A DNA stretch of 64,000 nucleotides from Cerasicoccus arenae (GCF_014651635.1 NZ_BMXG01000006.1:1-64000); one strand, 5' to 3'; positions 35,045 to 44,541 are shown, counted from the stretch's first letter. The notes: generated by a model from the letters alone, not told the origin. A program made the numbers and translations.

Positions 35045-38000
35045 ATCCGTCTCCTGAGTTTTATGAACGGCTAAAGCTCCAGCGCGGTGCTTTGCTGTGG
35101 CTGTTGCTGCTCGTGCTGGGGTTTTCTTTTTTGGGAGCTTTCAGCTTGGCGATCCTCATCGCCAATGCCCTGAACTCCATCGAGCCGTGGCAGGAAGCGA
35201 GCGCCTTCCAACTCGTGCTGGTACTGACGCTGGTGGGGGGAGTGGGCTATTTGATTGCTCTGGTCGTGGCATTTATGCGTCGCCCTGGGCTGATCTATTT
35301 GGCGCGCATCATTGAAGAGCGGCATCCGGAGTTGCGCGAAAGCCTTTCCACCGCGACGGAGATTCAGGCAAATGGCGGGCCTAAAAATGACTTGGAGGCC
35401 GCGTTGTTTCGTTCCGTGGAGGCGCAGAGCGAGGAAATCAATTTCCGCACAGCGACCCTGCCCAAGCGGCTCCATCCGCTCATGTTGATTGGTTTGGTGT
35501 TCGTTTCGTTCTTTATGTCGAACTGGGCGCGTGAGTCCGCGGTCATGCTCAAGGCACAATACCACCTAGCGGATTTGCGTATGGGCAAATCCACCGGCTT
35601 GTTGGTTGAGCCCGGCTCTGCGGATGCCCCGCGAGGCTCGGATTTGGACGTCGAAGTGGTCATCACCCGTTGGCGTGCTGAGGCAATGATTGACTACCGT
35701 AACGCCGAGGGCGTGGTCGAAAGTTACCCGATGGTTCACTCGGGCGAGGTCTTTGATTTCACTTGGTATGCCCTGGAGGAAAGTTTTGATTATCGGGTGC
35801 GGACGCCGTCGCTACAGTCCGAGTGGTTTACCGTGACGGTTTTCGAGCCGCCCATCATTGACGAGGTGGAAATCAATCTCACGCCGCCGTCTTACACGGG
35901 CGAGGAACCATTGGCCTTCAGTCAGTTGATGGATCTCTTTACGGTGGAGGGCAGCGCGGTGACGTTCCAGCTCGTCACGGCACCGACTGTGCAAACATGG
36001 CTACGGCTCGGGGACGAGGAAACGGCTTTTGAGGGCGAAATCGCGTTTACCGCCGAAGCCACGACCGAGTATCAGTTCCGCTTGCGAAACGCTGAGGGCC
36101 GCGAGGCGATCACTGAGGAATACTTGCTGGAGGTGAAGCCAGATGAGCCGCCGACGGTCGCAATCCTTGATCCCGCTAAGGACACGCAGGCCTTGCTTGA
36201 TGAGATCGTTCCGCTGGAAATTTATGCGGCTGATGATTACGGACTGAGCCGGATCGAGGTCGAGATTTCAGTCTCGGGACTGCCGCGTTCGCCGATTGTT
36301 GCGTTCAAGGCCAACGATCATTTCCCCCCGGAGGAGAATGTCTTGCCGGTCATCGAGCTGAGCCGCTTGGGGGTGGAGTTTGGCGACGTCGTTACCTATT
36401 TTGCCAAGGCTTGGGACAACCGGGAGCCTGAGCCTCAGGTCAGCCGTTCGGAAATTTACTTCATCGAGATTGTCGAAAACATCGATAAGCCAGATCAGGA
36501 CGACGAGGCTGCTGGCGGTGGCGGTGATGGCGGAAAACGTGAGGAAGACGTCGATTTGCGCGCGATCATCACCGAGCTGAAACGGCTCATCCGCCTGGCT
36601 TATCGTGCTGATTTTGAAACGGGCGAACGCCGTAGCTTGGGCAGTCAGGAACTCGGCGCAGGTCTGGCTGAAGTCGCGACGGAGTCCCAAGGCATTTTGG
36701 CTAAGGTCGGCGGTGTCCTGGGGCGGATTGAGGAAGGTATGCCCTACGAAATGTTCCTCGACGCGATTTACCGCATGGTCGATGCCGAGGAGCTCGCCAA
36801 CGCTGGTCAGCCCGGCGAAGCAATCATCCCAATGCAAGAATCGATGTCGCTGCTTATTCGGCTCGAAAAATACCTGGAAGCACTTTTCCCTCCGCAGCAA
36901 CAATCAGGCGGGCAGGGGCAAGGTCAGCCATCCAAGGGTGAAGGCGGTGGGGAGTCCAAGGAGAACGAAGATGGTGACTCTGGCATGTCTATCGCCGAGA
37001 TGCAAAAGGCGCTCGAAGAAATGAACCGCATGGCCGACGAGCAAGCCGCCATGAACCGACGTTTCGAGCGGGCCAGCAGCAAAATGGGGGAATCCGAGCG
37101 CGCGGAACTCGAAAAAATGCAGCAGGATTTGGGCAAAGAAGTTCAAGGCCTGACCTCAGAATTGGGCAAACTGCGCCAAGGCACGAATGTCCGTGACGCA
37201 ATGCGCTCCGTAGATGATCAAATGAGCCAAGCCGCCGGAGCTGCCGGAGAGGGGGACTCTAATCGCGCCGGACGGGCAGGCGCACGCGCTAGACAGGGCT
37301 TGATGGACGCCGCGGGCCTACTCGACGAACGTATTCGCTCGGAGGCGACTGCGGCCATCGCGAGCCTTGCCCAGCAGGCGGAAAAGCTTTCTCAAGGACA
37401 GGGGGCCGCCGCCGCAGATAGTCGGGGTGCTGCCGCCAGCGAGGTCGACGAAGCGGGCAAGGATGCCCTCAAAAATCAACAGGCAGCCTTGAATGAAGAT
37501 TGGGGCAAATTGCGGCAGGATATGGAGCGCCTTACGGGCGATTTGTCCGGCGTATTTCCCGAAGCCGCGGAGGCGCTCAGCGAGGTAGCCACCAACGCCC
37601 GCGAGCAAAATATTGATCGGGAAATGTCCCGCGCCGCCAATGCATTACTCTACGGGCGTTATAGCCGTGCGGGCAGCTCGCAAGAGCAGGCCGCCGAGGG
37701 ATTGGGCAACCTGGCCAACCAACTTGATGAAGCAGCGGGGACGTTGCCTGGACTTTCCCCCACCGAACTTCGCCAGTTAATCGACCGGGTGGCCGAGGCT
37801 CGTCGTGAGCTGGGCAAAGGCGGCGAACAGCTCGGTGAAGGCGAGGGCGAAGCTGGGGAAGCGGGCAAATCCGGCCAGAGTGAGGGCCAAGGTGAGGGTG
37901 AGTCCGCTCAGGCGGCTAAAGATGGCGGCCCAGGAGCTGGAAAATCGCCAGGTCAAGGGCAGGGCGAAGGCCAAGGGGAAGGTCAGCAAGGGCAGGGCCA

Positions 38001-38337
38001 GTCTCCCGGCGAAGGTCAGGGGCAGGGCGAGGGCAGCCAAGCTTCTCAATTGGGTGGATTAGGTGATTCTATTTCGCAGGCTGGGCGCGCGCTCAAAGAT
38101 GATTCGCTGGTGCGCCTCGGTTCTGAACTGAAAGCGACCAAGGGAGGAGAAGGGGCAGGCGGTCATTCGCCAGCTTCAGTCCTCGATTCCACGGCCCGTG
38201 TGCTGCAGGAGTATTTGCGTCAGGAAATCGGCGATCAGCGCCTGCGGTTTAACCGCGAGGGTGGTCCGCCGCCCGAAAAATACCGTGAACTGGTTGAAGA
38301 ATATTTTCGCGACTTGGCGGAAGAACCAAGCAAGTAA
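35041..38337 (+). CDS. DUF4175-type membrane protein with Gly/Gln/Glu repeats
   Basis: From the TTG at 35041, which overlaps the preceding stop by four bases, the protein has 1098 residues. Two N-terminal membrane helices (about 15-40 and 55-75) are followed by a helix near 140-160. A beta-rich periplasmic part includes EVEINLTPPSYTGEEPLAF and EIYAADDYGLSRIEVEI. A long coiled coil runs from about 560 to 900. A low-complexity tail is made of GQGEGQ-type repeats (DNA about 37836-38037). DUF4175 proteins commonly end MoxR/BatA operons. The low-complexity part is probably surface exposed or a flexible spacer. Confidence 0.87.
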   Translation: MNPSPEFYERLKLQRGALLWLLLLVLGFSFLGAFSLAILIANALNSIEPWQEASAFQLVLVLTLVGGVGYLIALVVAFMRRPGLIYLARIIEERHPELRESLSTATEIQANGGPKNDLEAALFRSVEAQSEEINFRTATLPKRLHPLMLIGLVFVSFFMSNWARESAVMLKAQYHLADLRMGKSTGLLVEPGSADAPRGSDLDVEVVITRWRAEAMIDYRNAEGVVESYPMVHSGEVFDFTWYALEESFDYRVRTPSLQSEWFTVTVFEPPIIDEVEINLTPPSYTGEEPLAFSQLMDLFTVEGSAVTFQLVTAPTVQTWLRLGDEETAFEGEIAFTAEATTEYQFRLRNAEGREAITEEYLLEVKPDEPPTVAILDPAKDTQALLDEIVPLEIYAADDYGLSRIEVEISVSGLPRSPIVAFKANDHFPPEENVLPVIELSRLGVEFGDVVTYFAKAWDNREPEPQVSRSEIYFIEIVENIDKPDQDDEAAGGGGDGGKREEDVDLRAIITELKRLIRLAYRADFETGERRSLGSQELGAGLAEVATESQGILAKVGGVLGRIEEGMPYEMFLDAIYRMVDAEELANAGQPGEAIIPMQESMSLLIRLEKYLEALFPPQQQSGGQGQGQPSKGEGGGESKENEDGDSGMSIAEMQKALEEMNRMADEQAAMNRRFERASSKMGESERAELEKMQQDLGKEVQGLTSELGKLRQGTNVRDAMRSVDDQMSQAAGAAGEGDSNRAGRAGARARQGLMDAAGLLDERIRSEATAAIASLAQQAEKLSQGQGAAAADSRGAAASEVDEAGKDALKNQQAALNEDWGKLRQDMERLTGDLSGVFPEAAEALSEVATNAREQNIDREMSRAANALLYGRYSRAGSSQEQAAEGLGNLANQLDEAAGTLPGLSPTELRQLIDRVAEARRELGKGGEQLGEGEGEAGEAGKSGQSEGQGEGESAQAAKDGGPGAGKSPGQGQGEGQGEGQQGQGQSPGEGQGQGEGSQASQLGGLGDSISQAGRALKDDSLVRLGSELKATKGGEGAGGHSPASVLDSTARVLQEYLRQEIGDQRLRFNREGGPPPEKYRELVEEYFRDLAEEPSK
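37836..38037. repeat. GQGEGQ-type coding repeat in the DUF4175 gene
   Basis: The coding region repeats GGCGAGGGC, GGTCAGGGG and similar 6-9 bp units, encoding Gly, Gln and Glu with single Ser/Pro interruptions. The units stay in multiples of three bases. Confidence 0.85.
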
Positions 38338-38402
38338 TATGCGCGCGACCTTTCGGCGCAAGGAATTCAAGTAGCCAATGACAAAGAGGGCGGCTAAAAA
38401 GG

Positions 38403-39443
38403 TCAGCCTCCGGTGCTTTTCAACAAGCGTGCAATAGCCGCTTGGCCAATCGTGTCAATAGACAGTGATTCATGCGCGGCACCGATTTCCACGGCTGCTT
38501 TGGGCATGCCATAAACGACGCTGCTTTCCTTGTCTTGAGCAATGGTGCGCCAGCCGCGTTCGCGAAGCATTTTCAGACCTTCGGCACCGTCGCGACCCAT
38601 TCCAGTCAAAACCAGCGCCACGCCGGGCTTAGGCCAATGAGTCGCCAAACTCTTGAAAAAAATGTCCACGGACGGGCGGTTGACCAAGCTTGTTGGCTCG
38701 ACGGTGAACTCGAAAATTCCCCCGCACTTGATCCGCATGTGGGCGTCGCGCCCAGCCATGTAAACATTACCCGCCTCGACGCGCATCCCTGGTTCCGCAA
38801 GTTGGACGGGTAGGGCGCAGCGGGCGTTGAGCCAGTCTGCCATGCCGGGCGCAAATTGAGGGTCCACGTGCTGCACGATACCCACGGCACCAGGGAAATC
38901 TTTGTCGAGGCAACCGAGGACTTTGGCCAGAGCTTGCGGGCCGCCGGTGGAGGAGCCAATCGCCAGAAAAGGTGGCTTTTCCAGCGAATGGTCGGTGCGA
39001 ATCGGCGAATCGGGTGAGGTCAATCCGGTGTGCGTGGAGAGATGCGTCTTGCCCGAAATCAGGCCGATGCGGTCAATTTTCTCCAACAGCGGCTGGGCCC
39101 CGCTAAAGTCACCCTCAGGCCCAAGCGTAGGCGTCACCGTGGCGTCTAGCGCCCCGTGCCCCATTGCCTCGTAAACAAGGCCGCCATTGGCGTTCATGGA
39201 GGCGGTCACCACGAGGATTGGCACTGGCGTGGCGGCCATAATATGCTGCGTTGCCTCGGCACCGTCCATAACGGGCATCACGAGGTCCATCAGGATGAGA
39301 TCTGGCTGATCCGCCGCACAATAATCCACTGCTTGCTGTCCGTTTTCGGCCATCCACGCCACCGTGTGTACACCACTGGACTCCACCACTCGGCGTAAAC
39401 ACTCGAGGGCGAGTTTCATATCGTTAACGATGCCAATGCGCAT
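38403..39443 (-). CDS. cheB: CheB chemotaxis response regulator/protein-glutamate methylesterase
   Basis: The protein has 346 residues. The receiver domain carries the phosphoacceptor D53 (LMDLVMPVMDG). The C-terminal methylesterase domain carries S165 in AIGSSTGGP, H192 in IVQHVDP and D285 in GMGRDGAEG, the catalytic triad. CheB removes methyl groups from chemoreceptors, or regulates other signal pathways when used in alternative systems. No cheA, cheR, cheW or receptor gene is in the window. It is convergent with the DUF4175 gene. Confidence 0.93.
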   Translation of the reverse strand: MRIGIVNDMKLALECLRRVVESSGVHTVAWMAENGQQAVDYCAADQPDLILMDLVMPVMDGAEATQHIMAATPVPILVVTASMNANGGLVYEAMGHGALDATVTPTLGPEGDFSGAQPLLEKIDRIGLISGKTHLSTHTGLTSPDSPIRTDHSLEKPPFLAIGSSTGGPQALAKVLGCLDKDFPGAVGIVQHVDPQFAPGMADWLNARCALPVQLAEPGMRVEAGNVYMAGRDAHMRIKCGGIFEFTVEPTSLVNRPSVDIFFKSLATHWPKPGVALVLTGMGRDGAEGLKMLRERGWRTIAQDKESSVVYGMPKAAVEIGAAHESLSIDTIGQAAIARLLKSTGG

Positions 39444-39648
39444 GGTTCAGGTGCTTCTATTACGGCCTTTCCTTCAATGAGTTAACCCGCCCTATGCCTT
39501 TGGGCGAATAAAATATCGGTCGATATGCGGGCTTACGTGCCCAATGCGCCGCTCAAGCAGCGAGGCACAGCCTTTTACCACGAAGGGCACAAAGGCTAGC
39601 CATTGCCTAGGCAATGGGAAAGGTCAGGATATTATTAAGTGACGTGGC
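39444..39648. other. intergenic region with repeat-like stretch and a palindrome
   Basis: No gene is seen. TTTTACCACGAAGGGCAC at 39573-39590, continuing AAAGG, resembles in style the ACGGAGACAC-type arms at 31.6 kb. CATTGCCTAGGCAATG at 39601-39616 is a perfect 16-base palindrome. Both lie downstream of the zinc-ribbon gene's stop. Confidence 0.4.
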
Positions 39649-40185
39649 TTACGTCTTTGCCAGTTGCTCCCCACAGTAAAGGCACCGTTCGGCGTGATCG
39701 ACGATTTTCTGATTGCAGGCTGGGCAACGTCGAGTCCGGGTGTCATTCACGCTCTTCTTGCCTATCGGCACCCCCAGTATCGACTGTAGCATGTCCAGTG
39801 TTTGCACCGGGGTATCTTGATTGCCGGTCGAGAATGAAAACTGGTTGGGCGGCGCAAGGTAGCTTTCATTATTCTCATGATACTTATATACGGCCACGAG
39901 GATGCGTTTCTCATCGTGGGTTGCCAACTCGATTCGGCTTAGCGATGACTCGCTGTTGACTTGAACGCCATTGATGCCCAGTCCGTGATCCATCCGACTC
40001 TGTTGCACATAATAGTCGATGTAAGCGATGTCCTCAAATCGGAGTTGGTCGAGGATCACCCCTTTGCTTATCTGCCCTTCGTAGACAGTAATGCGCCGGG
40101 TGTCCGAGTTGATGATAGTGGAATTCGTATCGCCGGATTTGCCAAATGCAAGCTGTTGAAATCCTGGTTGAATCACTAATTCCAC
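39649..40185 (-). CDS. zinc-ribbon protein with PH-like N-terminal domain, unknown role
   Basis: The protein has 178 residues from a GTG at 40185; no ATG lies in frame near the start. The N-terminal 120 residues are beta-rich (RRITVYEGQI, DIAYIDYYVQQ, SLSRIELATHD), like small PH-type or YcxB-like domains. The C-terminus ends with a four-Cys zinc ribbon CPACNQKIVDHAERCLYCGE. The family is not recognised. One copy of a repeated non-coding hairpin element lies 92 bases upstream of the start. Confidence 0.7.
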   Translation of the reverse strand: MELVIQPGFQQLAFGKSGDTNSTIINSDTRRITVYEGQISKGVILDQLRFEDIAYIDYYVQQSRMDHGLGINGVQVNSESSLSRIELATHDEKRILVAVYKYHENNESYLAPPNQFSFSTGNQDTPVQTLDMLQSILGVPIGKKSVNDTRTRRCPACNQKIVDHAERCLYCGEQLAKT

Positions 40186-40276
40186 AAAAATATCATGAGT
40201 TTAATTGGGAACTCTGACAAGTTGAAATCATGTCGCTTGGCAGCGGAAAGGCCGTGAGTCAAAATCCTTCACCAAA

Positions 40277-40344
40277 AGCAAAACTTTGCTCTAGTTTACA
40301 TTTTTGGGGTAATTTAGCCCAAAAAAGAGCATAAAAGTATCAGT
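40277..40344. repeat. 68-bp interspersed hairpin element, copy A
   Basis: This copy and 56084-56151 share 58 of 68 bases with no gaps. Two hairpins are conserved: AGCAA/TTGCT with loop AACT, and TTTTTGGG/CCCAAAAA with a nine-base loop. Differences in the second loop do not break the stem. GCATAAAAGTATCAGT at the right end is identical in both copies. It is not a terminator, since the T- and A-runs are in the wrong order. No protein is encoded; in this copy the frame homologous to the minus-strand frame at copy B is broken by a stop. Confidence 0.85.
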
Positions 40345-40449
40345 CAGTTTTTACAGCAGAATAGGCCAAAATCGCCGGGATCATTGATGAATATTGGGCT
40401 GGCGGGCTTTTTGGGTGTTTTTCCGGGCGATACCCCCCCTTGGTCTTTT

Positions 40450-41094
40450 TTAAAGGCTATCCAGCAGGTGCCCGATCGGATCCTTGTCGCGAAAAACGTA
40501 ATAAAGAAAGGCACCAAAAACACCGTGAACCACGGCCAAGGTCCAGATGTTGGGAATGCGATAATAGACCGCGCTGATCATCAGCCCGCCTATCGCGGTG
40601 ACCTGCATCAGTAGTGATGAGGGGTAGTGCACCAGTGAGAACGCGGTTGCCGTAATGGGAATGCTCCACCAGCCGAGGCCCAGGCGTTGTAAGTTCCCCA
40701 GCAAGATGCCGGAATAGGCGAACTGCTGGATCAGCCCCCAAACAGGGTAAAGTAGCAGCGCATAAACGAAATGCAACGGGTGTACCACGCCCTGTATCGC
40801 CGCATAAATAAAGGCCGACACGATGAATGGCCCGAAGACAAATGCGCAGAGTTTGGCCGATTGGAGGAGGTTGTCGAGCCGTAGCCCGAAGTCGCGCGGA
40901 CGGCGTTTTCCAAAGGCGAATTCGTAGCCCAGATACCCAATGATGACGACCAATAACGGCCCGATAAACCACCCGTTAAATGCAAGCTGACGATGGAAAA
41001 TGACATACCCCACGCTGACCACTAGAACGGCGCTGGTCTCAAGCCACAACTGGCCTCTAGGGGCGTTGGCGGGCGCTGAATTCAGATCAGCCAT
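40450..41094 (-). CDS. CPBP-like intramembrane protease family protein with altered motif
   Basis: The protein has 214 residues and about seven hydrophobic helices. The two distal CPBP His motifs are present as FSLVHYP near 153 and AVVHGVFGA near 187. The expected EExxxR motif is replaced by GLIQQFAYSG near 120, so both glutamates are Gln. This may be an inactive or divergent member. CPBP proteins include prenyl-protein proteases and bacteriocin immunity proteins. It is downstream of the TPR gene on the same strand, 40 bases away. Confidence 0.7.
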   Translation of the reverse strand: MADLNSAPANAPRGQLWLETSAVLVVSVGYVIFHRQLAFNGWFIGPLLVVIIGYLGYEFAFGKRRPRDFGLRLDNLLQSAKLCAFVFGPFIVSAFIYAAIQGVVHPLHFVYALLLYPVWGLIQQFAYSGILLGNLQRLGLGWWSIPITATAFSLVHYPSSLLMQVTAIGGLMISAVYYRIPNIWTLAVVHGVFGAFLYYVFRDKDPIGHLLDSL

Positions 41095-41134
41095 TGGCGA
41101 TCATAAGGCCGTTGCCTCCCATGCTGCGAGGGGC

Positions 41135-42775
41135 TTAGCCGGCCTGCTCTTGCGGATTGAGGACGGTATTCAGCTCAATGAGCAGGTTCTCGCGATCAGG
41201 CGTGAAAATGAAACGATCGCTGCCAAGCTTTTGATAGGCCTGCTGAAGGATGTCGACTGATGGACGACGCATTTGCAGCAGCTTTTTCAAGTAGTTGCCC
41301 AGCTCAGCAGCATTGCCCGTTTTGATCTCGATCTCGATGAGATTGGACAGAGCAGCCTGGTTTTTCGGGTTGTTTTCGTAGGCCTGCTTGAGGACTTGCC
41401 GTGAGTATTTATCGCCCCCTAACTGGGAGAAACGCCGGGAAACCGCCATCAGTGACTCGACGCGCAGATTGGGCTGCTGGAGAAATTGTTCGATGTAGAT
41501 GTCGGCTAAATTCTCGTTGCCAACGCCATAGTAGGCGACCGCGCGCAAGCTGTTGAAGATCGGCATGTTCTGCTCAAGCCAGGCTGGGCGTTCCTTGGCG
41601 AGCTCCTCACTGAAGCTGATGGCCCCTTGGTAGTCGCCTGCGGTGATGTGAGACTCGATGAGCAGGAGCGCAAATGGCGCAATCGGGAAATCGTTCTCAA
41701 GAGCCTGTTCATAGATGCGGCGCGCGAGATCGACAAGGCCTTCATCGGTGGCGTAGTTGGCCAGCTTCATCATTGCAGCTTCGTCATTGCGGAATTGGCG
41801 GAGGATGGCGTCGGCCTCGTTTTTGGCGCGTTCGTTTTGCCCTGTCAGACTGAGAGTGTAGAGCAGGTCTACACGTGGGGAGACGGCCAAGGGGGCATCG
41901 ATGTTGCGAAGTACGGCGTATTCACGGGCTTTCTCGCCCTCGCCGCGGTCGCGGTAATACTGGCTAAGTCCGGCGTAAAGAGGCTCGTCAGTATTAAATT
42001 TGCCGATGCCGTTTTCCAGCTTGGCAATGGCGGCCTTTTGAGCGCCGCGTTCCCAAGTGATTCGGGCGGAGAGCCGGAGACCGTCAAGCCGCTTTTCTAA
42101 GTCGTAGGTTCGCACGAAGTCCTCTGCTTCATCGAAATTACCGCGGTAGAGGTGGGCCGTGGCCGCAGCGGTTGCGAGCAGCTCGGTGATTTCATCACTC
42201 GGCTTTTCAGCCAAAATTTCCTGGGCAATGTTAATGACTTCTTCGTCCTCCTGTTGGCGGAGGAGCAGCTTGATGTAGCGCTGTAGGTAGCGGGCGTCAT
42301 CGTGGGCATAGGGCAGCCCTTCACTGAGGAGGGCCAAGGCGCGATCAGTGTCCTGCATATTGGGTATATAGATGAAGAACTCGCTGACGAGCAACCGGCC
42401 TTCCAAATTGGTGGGTGATCGCTGCACACCTTCGCGCAGGAAGGTGAAGGCATCCCGATAATTGCCATCTTCCAGCATTTCTTTGGCTTTTTCGATCTGA
42501 TAGTCACCGACTTTTGCCCGGTGCTCCTTCATATTTAAGAAGATCGTGAACATGTCGGTGTATTTCACGTCGTCGAATTTCTGTACCTCTTTAAAAAAGA
42601 AGAACAGGGCCGTCGTGAGTGAGATATACCCAATAATTACCAAGCTGAATAGCACGGCTAGAATACGACCCCAGCGAAACTGAATGTGCCAGCGGCCGCT
42701 TGGCCCGCGCTTGCGCACAGCAAATCCGAGCAAGACGCTCTTTTGGTTCTGGGTGCTTGGGGCCTCATCACTCAT
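41135..42775 (-). CDS. membrane-anchored TPR protein
   Basis: The protein has 546 residues. One N-terminal membrane helix (about 34-57) is followed by long helical repeats from about residue 85, with TPR-like motifs such as NYRDAFTFLREGVQRSP, DTDRALALLSEGLP and LVDLARRIYEQALEN. TPR regions act as protein-binding scaffolds. The gene is divergent from the exopolysaccharide export set and could be linked to it. This is inference. Confidence 0.8.
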   Translation of the reverse strand: MSDEAPSTQNQKSVLLGFAVRKRGPSGRWHIQFRWGRILAVLFSLVIIGYISLTTALFFFFKEVQKFDDVKYTDMFTIFLNMKEHRAKVGDYQIEKAKEMLEDGNYRDAFTFLREGVQRSPTNLEGRLLVSEFFIYIPNMQDTDRALALLSEGLPYAHDDARYLQRYIKLLLRQQEDEEVINIAQEILAEKPSDEITELLATAAATAHLYRGNFDEAEDFVRTYDLEKRLDGLRLSARITWERGAQKAAIAKLENGIGKFNTDEPLYAGLSQYYRDRGEGEKAREYAVLRNIDAPLAVSPRVDLLYTLSLTGQNERAKNEADAILRQFRNDEAAMMKLANYATDEGLVDLARRIYEQALENDFPIAPFALLLIESHITAGDYQGAISFSEELAKERPAWLEQNMPIFNSLRAVAYYGVGNENLADIYIEQFLQQPNLRVESLMAVSRRFSQLGGDKYSRQVLKQAYENNPKNQAALSNLIEIEIKTGNAAELGNYLKKLLQMRRPSVDILQQAYQKLGSDRFIFTPDRENLLIELNTVLNPQEQAG

Positions 42776-43056
42776 GCTTTTTTACGTTTACATGACGTGC
42801 ATCTAGGTCAATAGTAAATGCCTAAAGCTTACTCTATATAGTAGGCTTGTTATAATTCTTTAAGCCCTTTATAATTCTTGTTTTAACCTGTTCGTGACAT
42901 ATGGAAGCAGTTGATGGCGAAAATTTTGGAATTTTAGAGTTCCGAGGCATACTTGGGCTTGATTTTTATAATTCTTTAGCCCACATTTAACGACACGCCT
43001 TTACCAGACGAAGTATTATCCTGCTTCGGAAATAATCCAGCTACACCGATAATCCT
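42776..43056. promoter_or_regulatory. intergenic region with three TTATAATTCTT repeats
   Basis: The 281-base region is AT-rich and contains TTATAATTCTT at 42850-42860, 42869-42879 and 42966-42976. The first and third continue into TTAAGCCC and TAGCCC respectively. They could be repeated operators or several -10 boxes for the divergent TPR and beta-barrel genes. No matching -35 box stands out. Confidence 0.45.
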
Positions 43057-44448
43057 ATGAAATCCTTTGCTCAGAAATCCCTTGTGGCTGTCGCCGCCAT
43101 GATTGGTTCAAGTGCTGTCATGAACGCAGCGCCCTTAATTTCGATTGGCGATTCTGTTGACGTCTTCTTTAATGGCAGCACCAATGCCCAGTGGCGCTCA
43201 AATCTGTTTTACACGGATGGCATCGACAATTTACAATCTGCAGTGATCGCCAATTCACCCGCTGGCACGGTTGCATTTCCCACGCTAGCCGCAAATGGTG
43301 GCGCAGCGGTGATTGCTCGCCCCAAGGTGGATGCTTGGGTTTTTTATGTTTCGCCTGGCGTCGAAGTGAATGTTGGCCGTAACAGCAACGCCAGCCTCAC
43401 GCTTTATTTTCGCGAAGACTTTCTGTTTTATACTCGTTACTCGGATGAGCTAAACACGGAACTGGCCAATCTCTTTATTGATGGTAGCTACGACTTTGGT
43501 AATCTGACGACCTCTGCTGGCTTCTCGTTCGTTCAAACTCAGCAGAATTCACCTCAGACCAACGGCACCAATTTTGTCGCTAATCTGGTCGAGACGAATC
43601 AGCTAAATGCTTATGCGGACGCCAATTACGACATTTCGCCCAAGGCTTGGGCAAGTGCAGGATTTAGTTGGAGCCAAACGGATTACACCAACAACGATGA
43701 GTTCCAAGATCGTTATTCGAATAATAACATCTATTCTGCTCCGGTATCCTTCTTTTGGCGTATTACGCCTAAGCTAAGCGTTGGTCCGAGCTTCCGTTTC
43801 CGCTATACGGATCCATCGGCGAATGGCGGCTTTACGGGAATCGTCGGAACGACTCCTATTGGACCAACTCCAAGGGTGACCCCATCGGATTATTACGACT
43901 ACTTCTTCAACATCGCCGTTCAGGGTGAAGTGCTTCCTAAACTCAATGTTGGGCTGAATGTCGGTTACCAGTTCCGTGATCCAGGCCGTGATCGTGTTAC
44001 CACGACTGCGGGTATTTCGAGGACTTCTTCTCAGAGCCAGCGCCATCAATTCACGATCGTTGCAGACGCGGAATATGAAATCACCCCTAAGCTAATGAGT
44101 TACGTGAATTTTTACCACGATTTCGGTGTGGGTGCTGAAGGTCAGACAGTGGTCAATCTCGGTGGTGATACGGGTGTGCTTTATCAATTCAATAATTACA
44201 TTTCCTCGAACCTTGAGTTCGGTATGGAGAATTCAGATTACCAAGACACCCAAGGTCGCAATGACCTCACGACCACCTCGAGCTTTTCGGTTAATTATAA
44301 CCCAAATCTCTACTGGCAGTTCAGCGTTGGTTATTTCTATATGAACAACAACTCGACTGGTAATGTGACTGCTGCCAATCTCTCGGGCAATACCGGGGCG
44401 AGCTTCCAAGCGCACACGATCAATATGCAGGCGACGTTCCGCTACTAA
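43057..44448 (+). CDS. outer-membrane beta-barrel protein of the polysaccharide export set
   Basis: The protein has 463 residues. A signal peptide (MKSFAQKSLVAVAAMIGSSA, then VMNAAP) is followed by many alternating aromatic/polar strands and a C-terminal TFRY, which resembles the outer-membrane insertion signal. Asn-, Thr- and Tyr-rich strands dominate. It precedes the Wza-like and Wzc-like genes, and similar barrels of unknown detail occur in exopolysaccharide loci. A terminator hairpin separates it from the next gene. Confidence 0.78.
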   Translation: MKSFAQKSLVAVAAMIGSSAVMNAAPLISIGDSVDVFFNGSTNAQWRSNLFYTDGIDNLQSAVIANSPAGTVAFPTLAANGGAAVIARPKVDAWVFYVSPGVEVNVGRNSNASLTLYFREDFLFYTRYSDELNTELANLFIDGSYDFGNLTTSAGFSFVQTQQNSPQTNGTNFVANLVETNQLNAYADANYDISPKAWASAGFSWSQTDYTNNDEFQDRYSNNNIYSAPVSFFWRITPKLSVGPSFRFRYTDPSANGGFTGIVGTTPIGPTPRVTPSDYYDYFFNIAVQGEVLPKLNVGLNVGYQFRDPGRDRVTTTAGISRTSSQSQRHQFTIVADAEYEITPKLMSYVNFYHDFGVGAEGQTVVNLGGDTGVLYQFNNYISSNLEFGMENSDYQDTQGRNDLTTTSSFSVNYNPNLYWQFSVGYFYMNNNSTGNVTAANLSGNTGASFQAHTINMQATFRY

Positions 44449-44481
44449 TCTAGCGCTCACAAGTTCGTTTGAACATTTCCT

Positions 44482-44522
44482 GGAAAGGAAGGTCTATTGA
44501 AGTGCCTTCCTTTCCTTATTTA
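44482..44522 (+). terminator. terminator or attenuator hairpin between barrel and Wza-like genes
   Basis: A perfect 11-bp stem GGAAAGGAAGG/CCTTCCTTTCC with a 12-base loop is followed by TTATTTAT. It lies 20 bases upstream of the Wza-like ATG, so it may reduce rather than end downstream transcription. Confidence 0.65.
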
Positions 44523-44541
44523 TACCAACCGGATTTTGACC

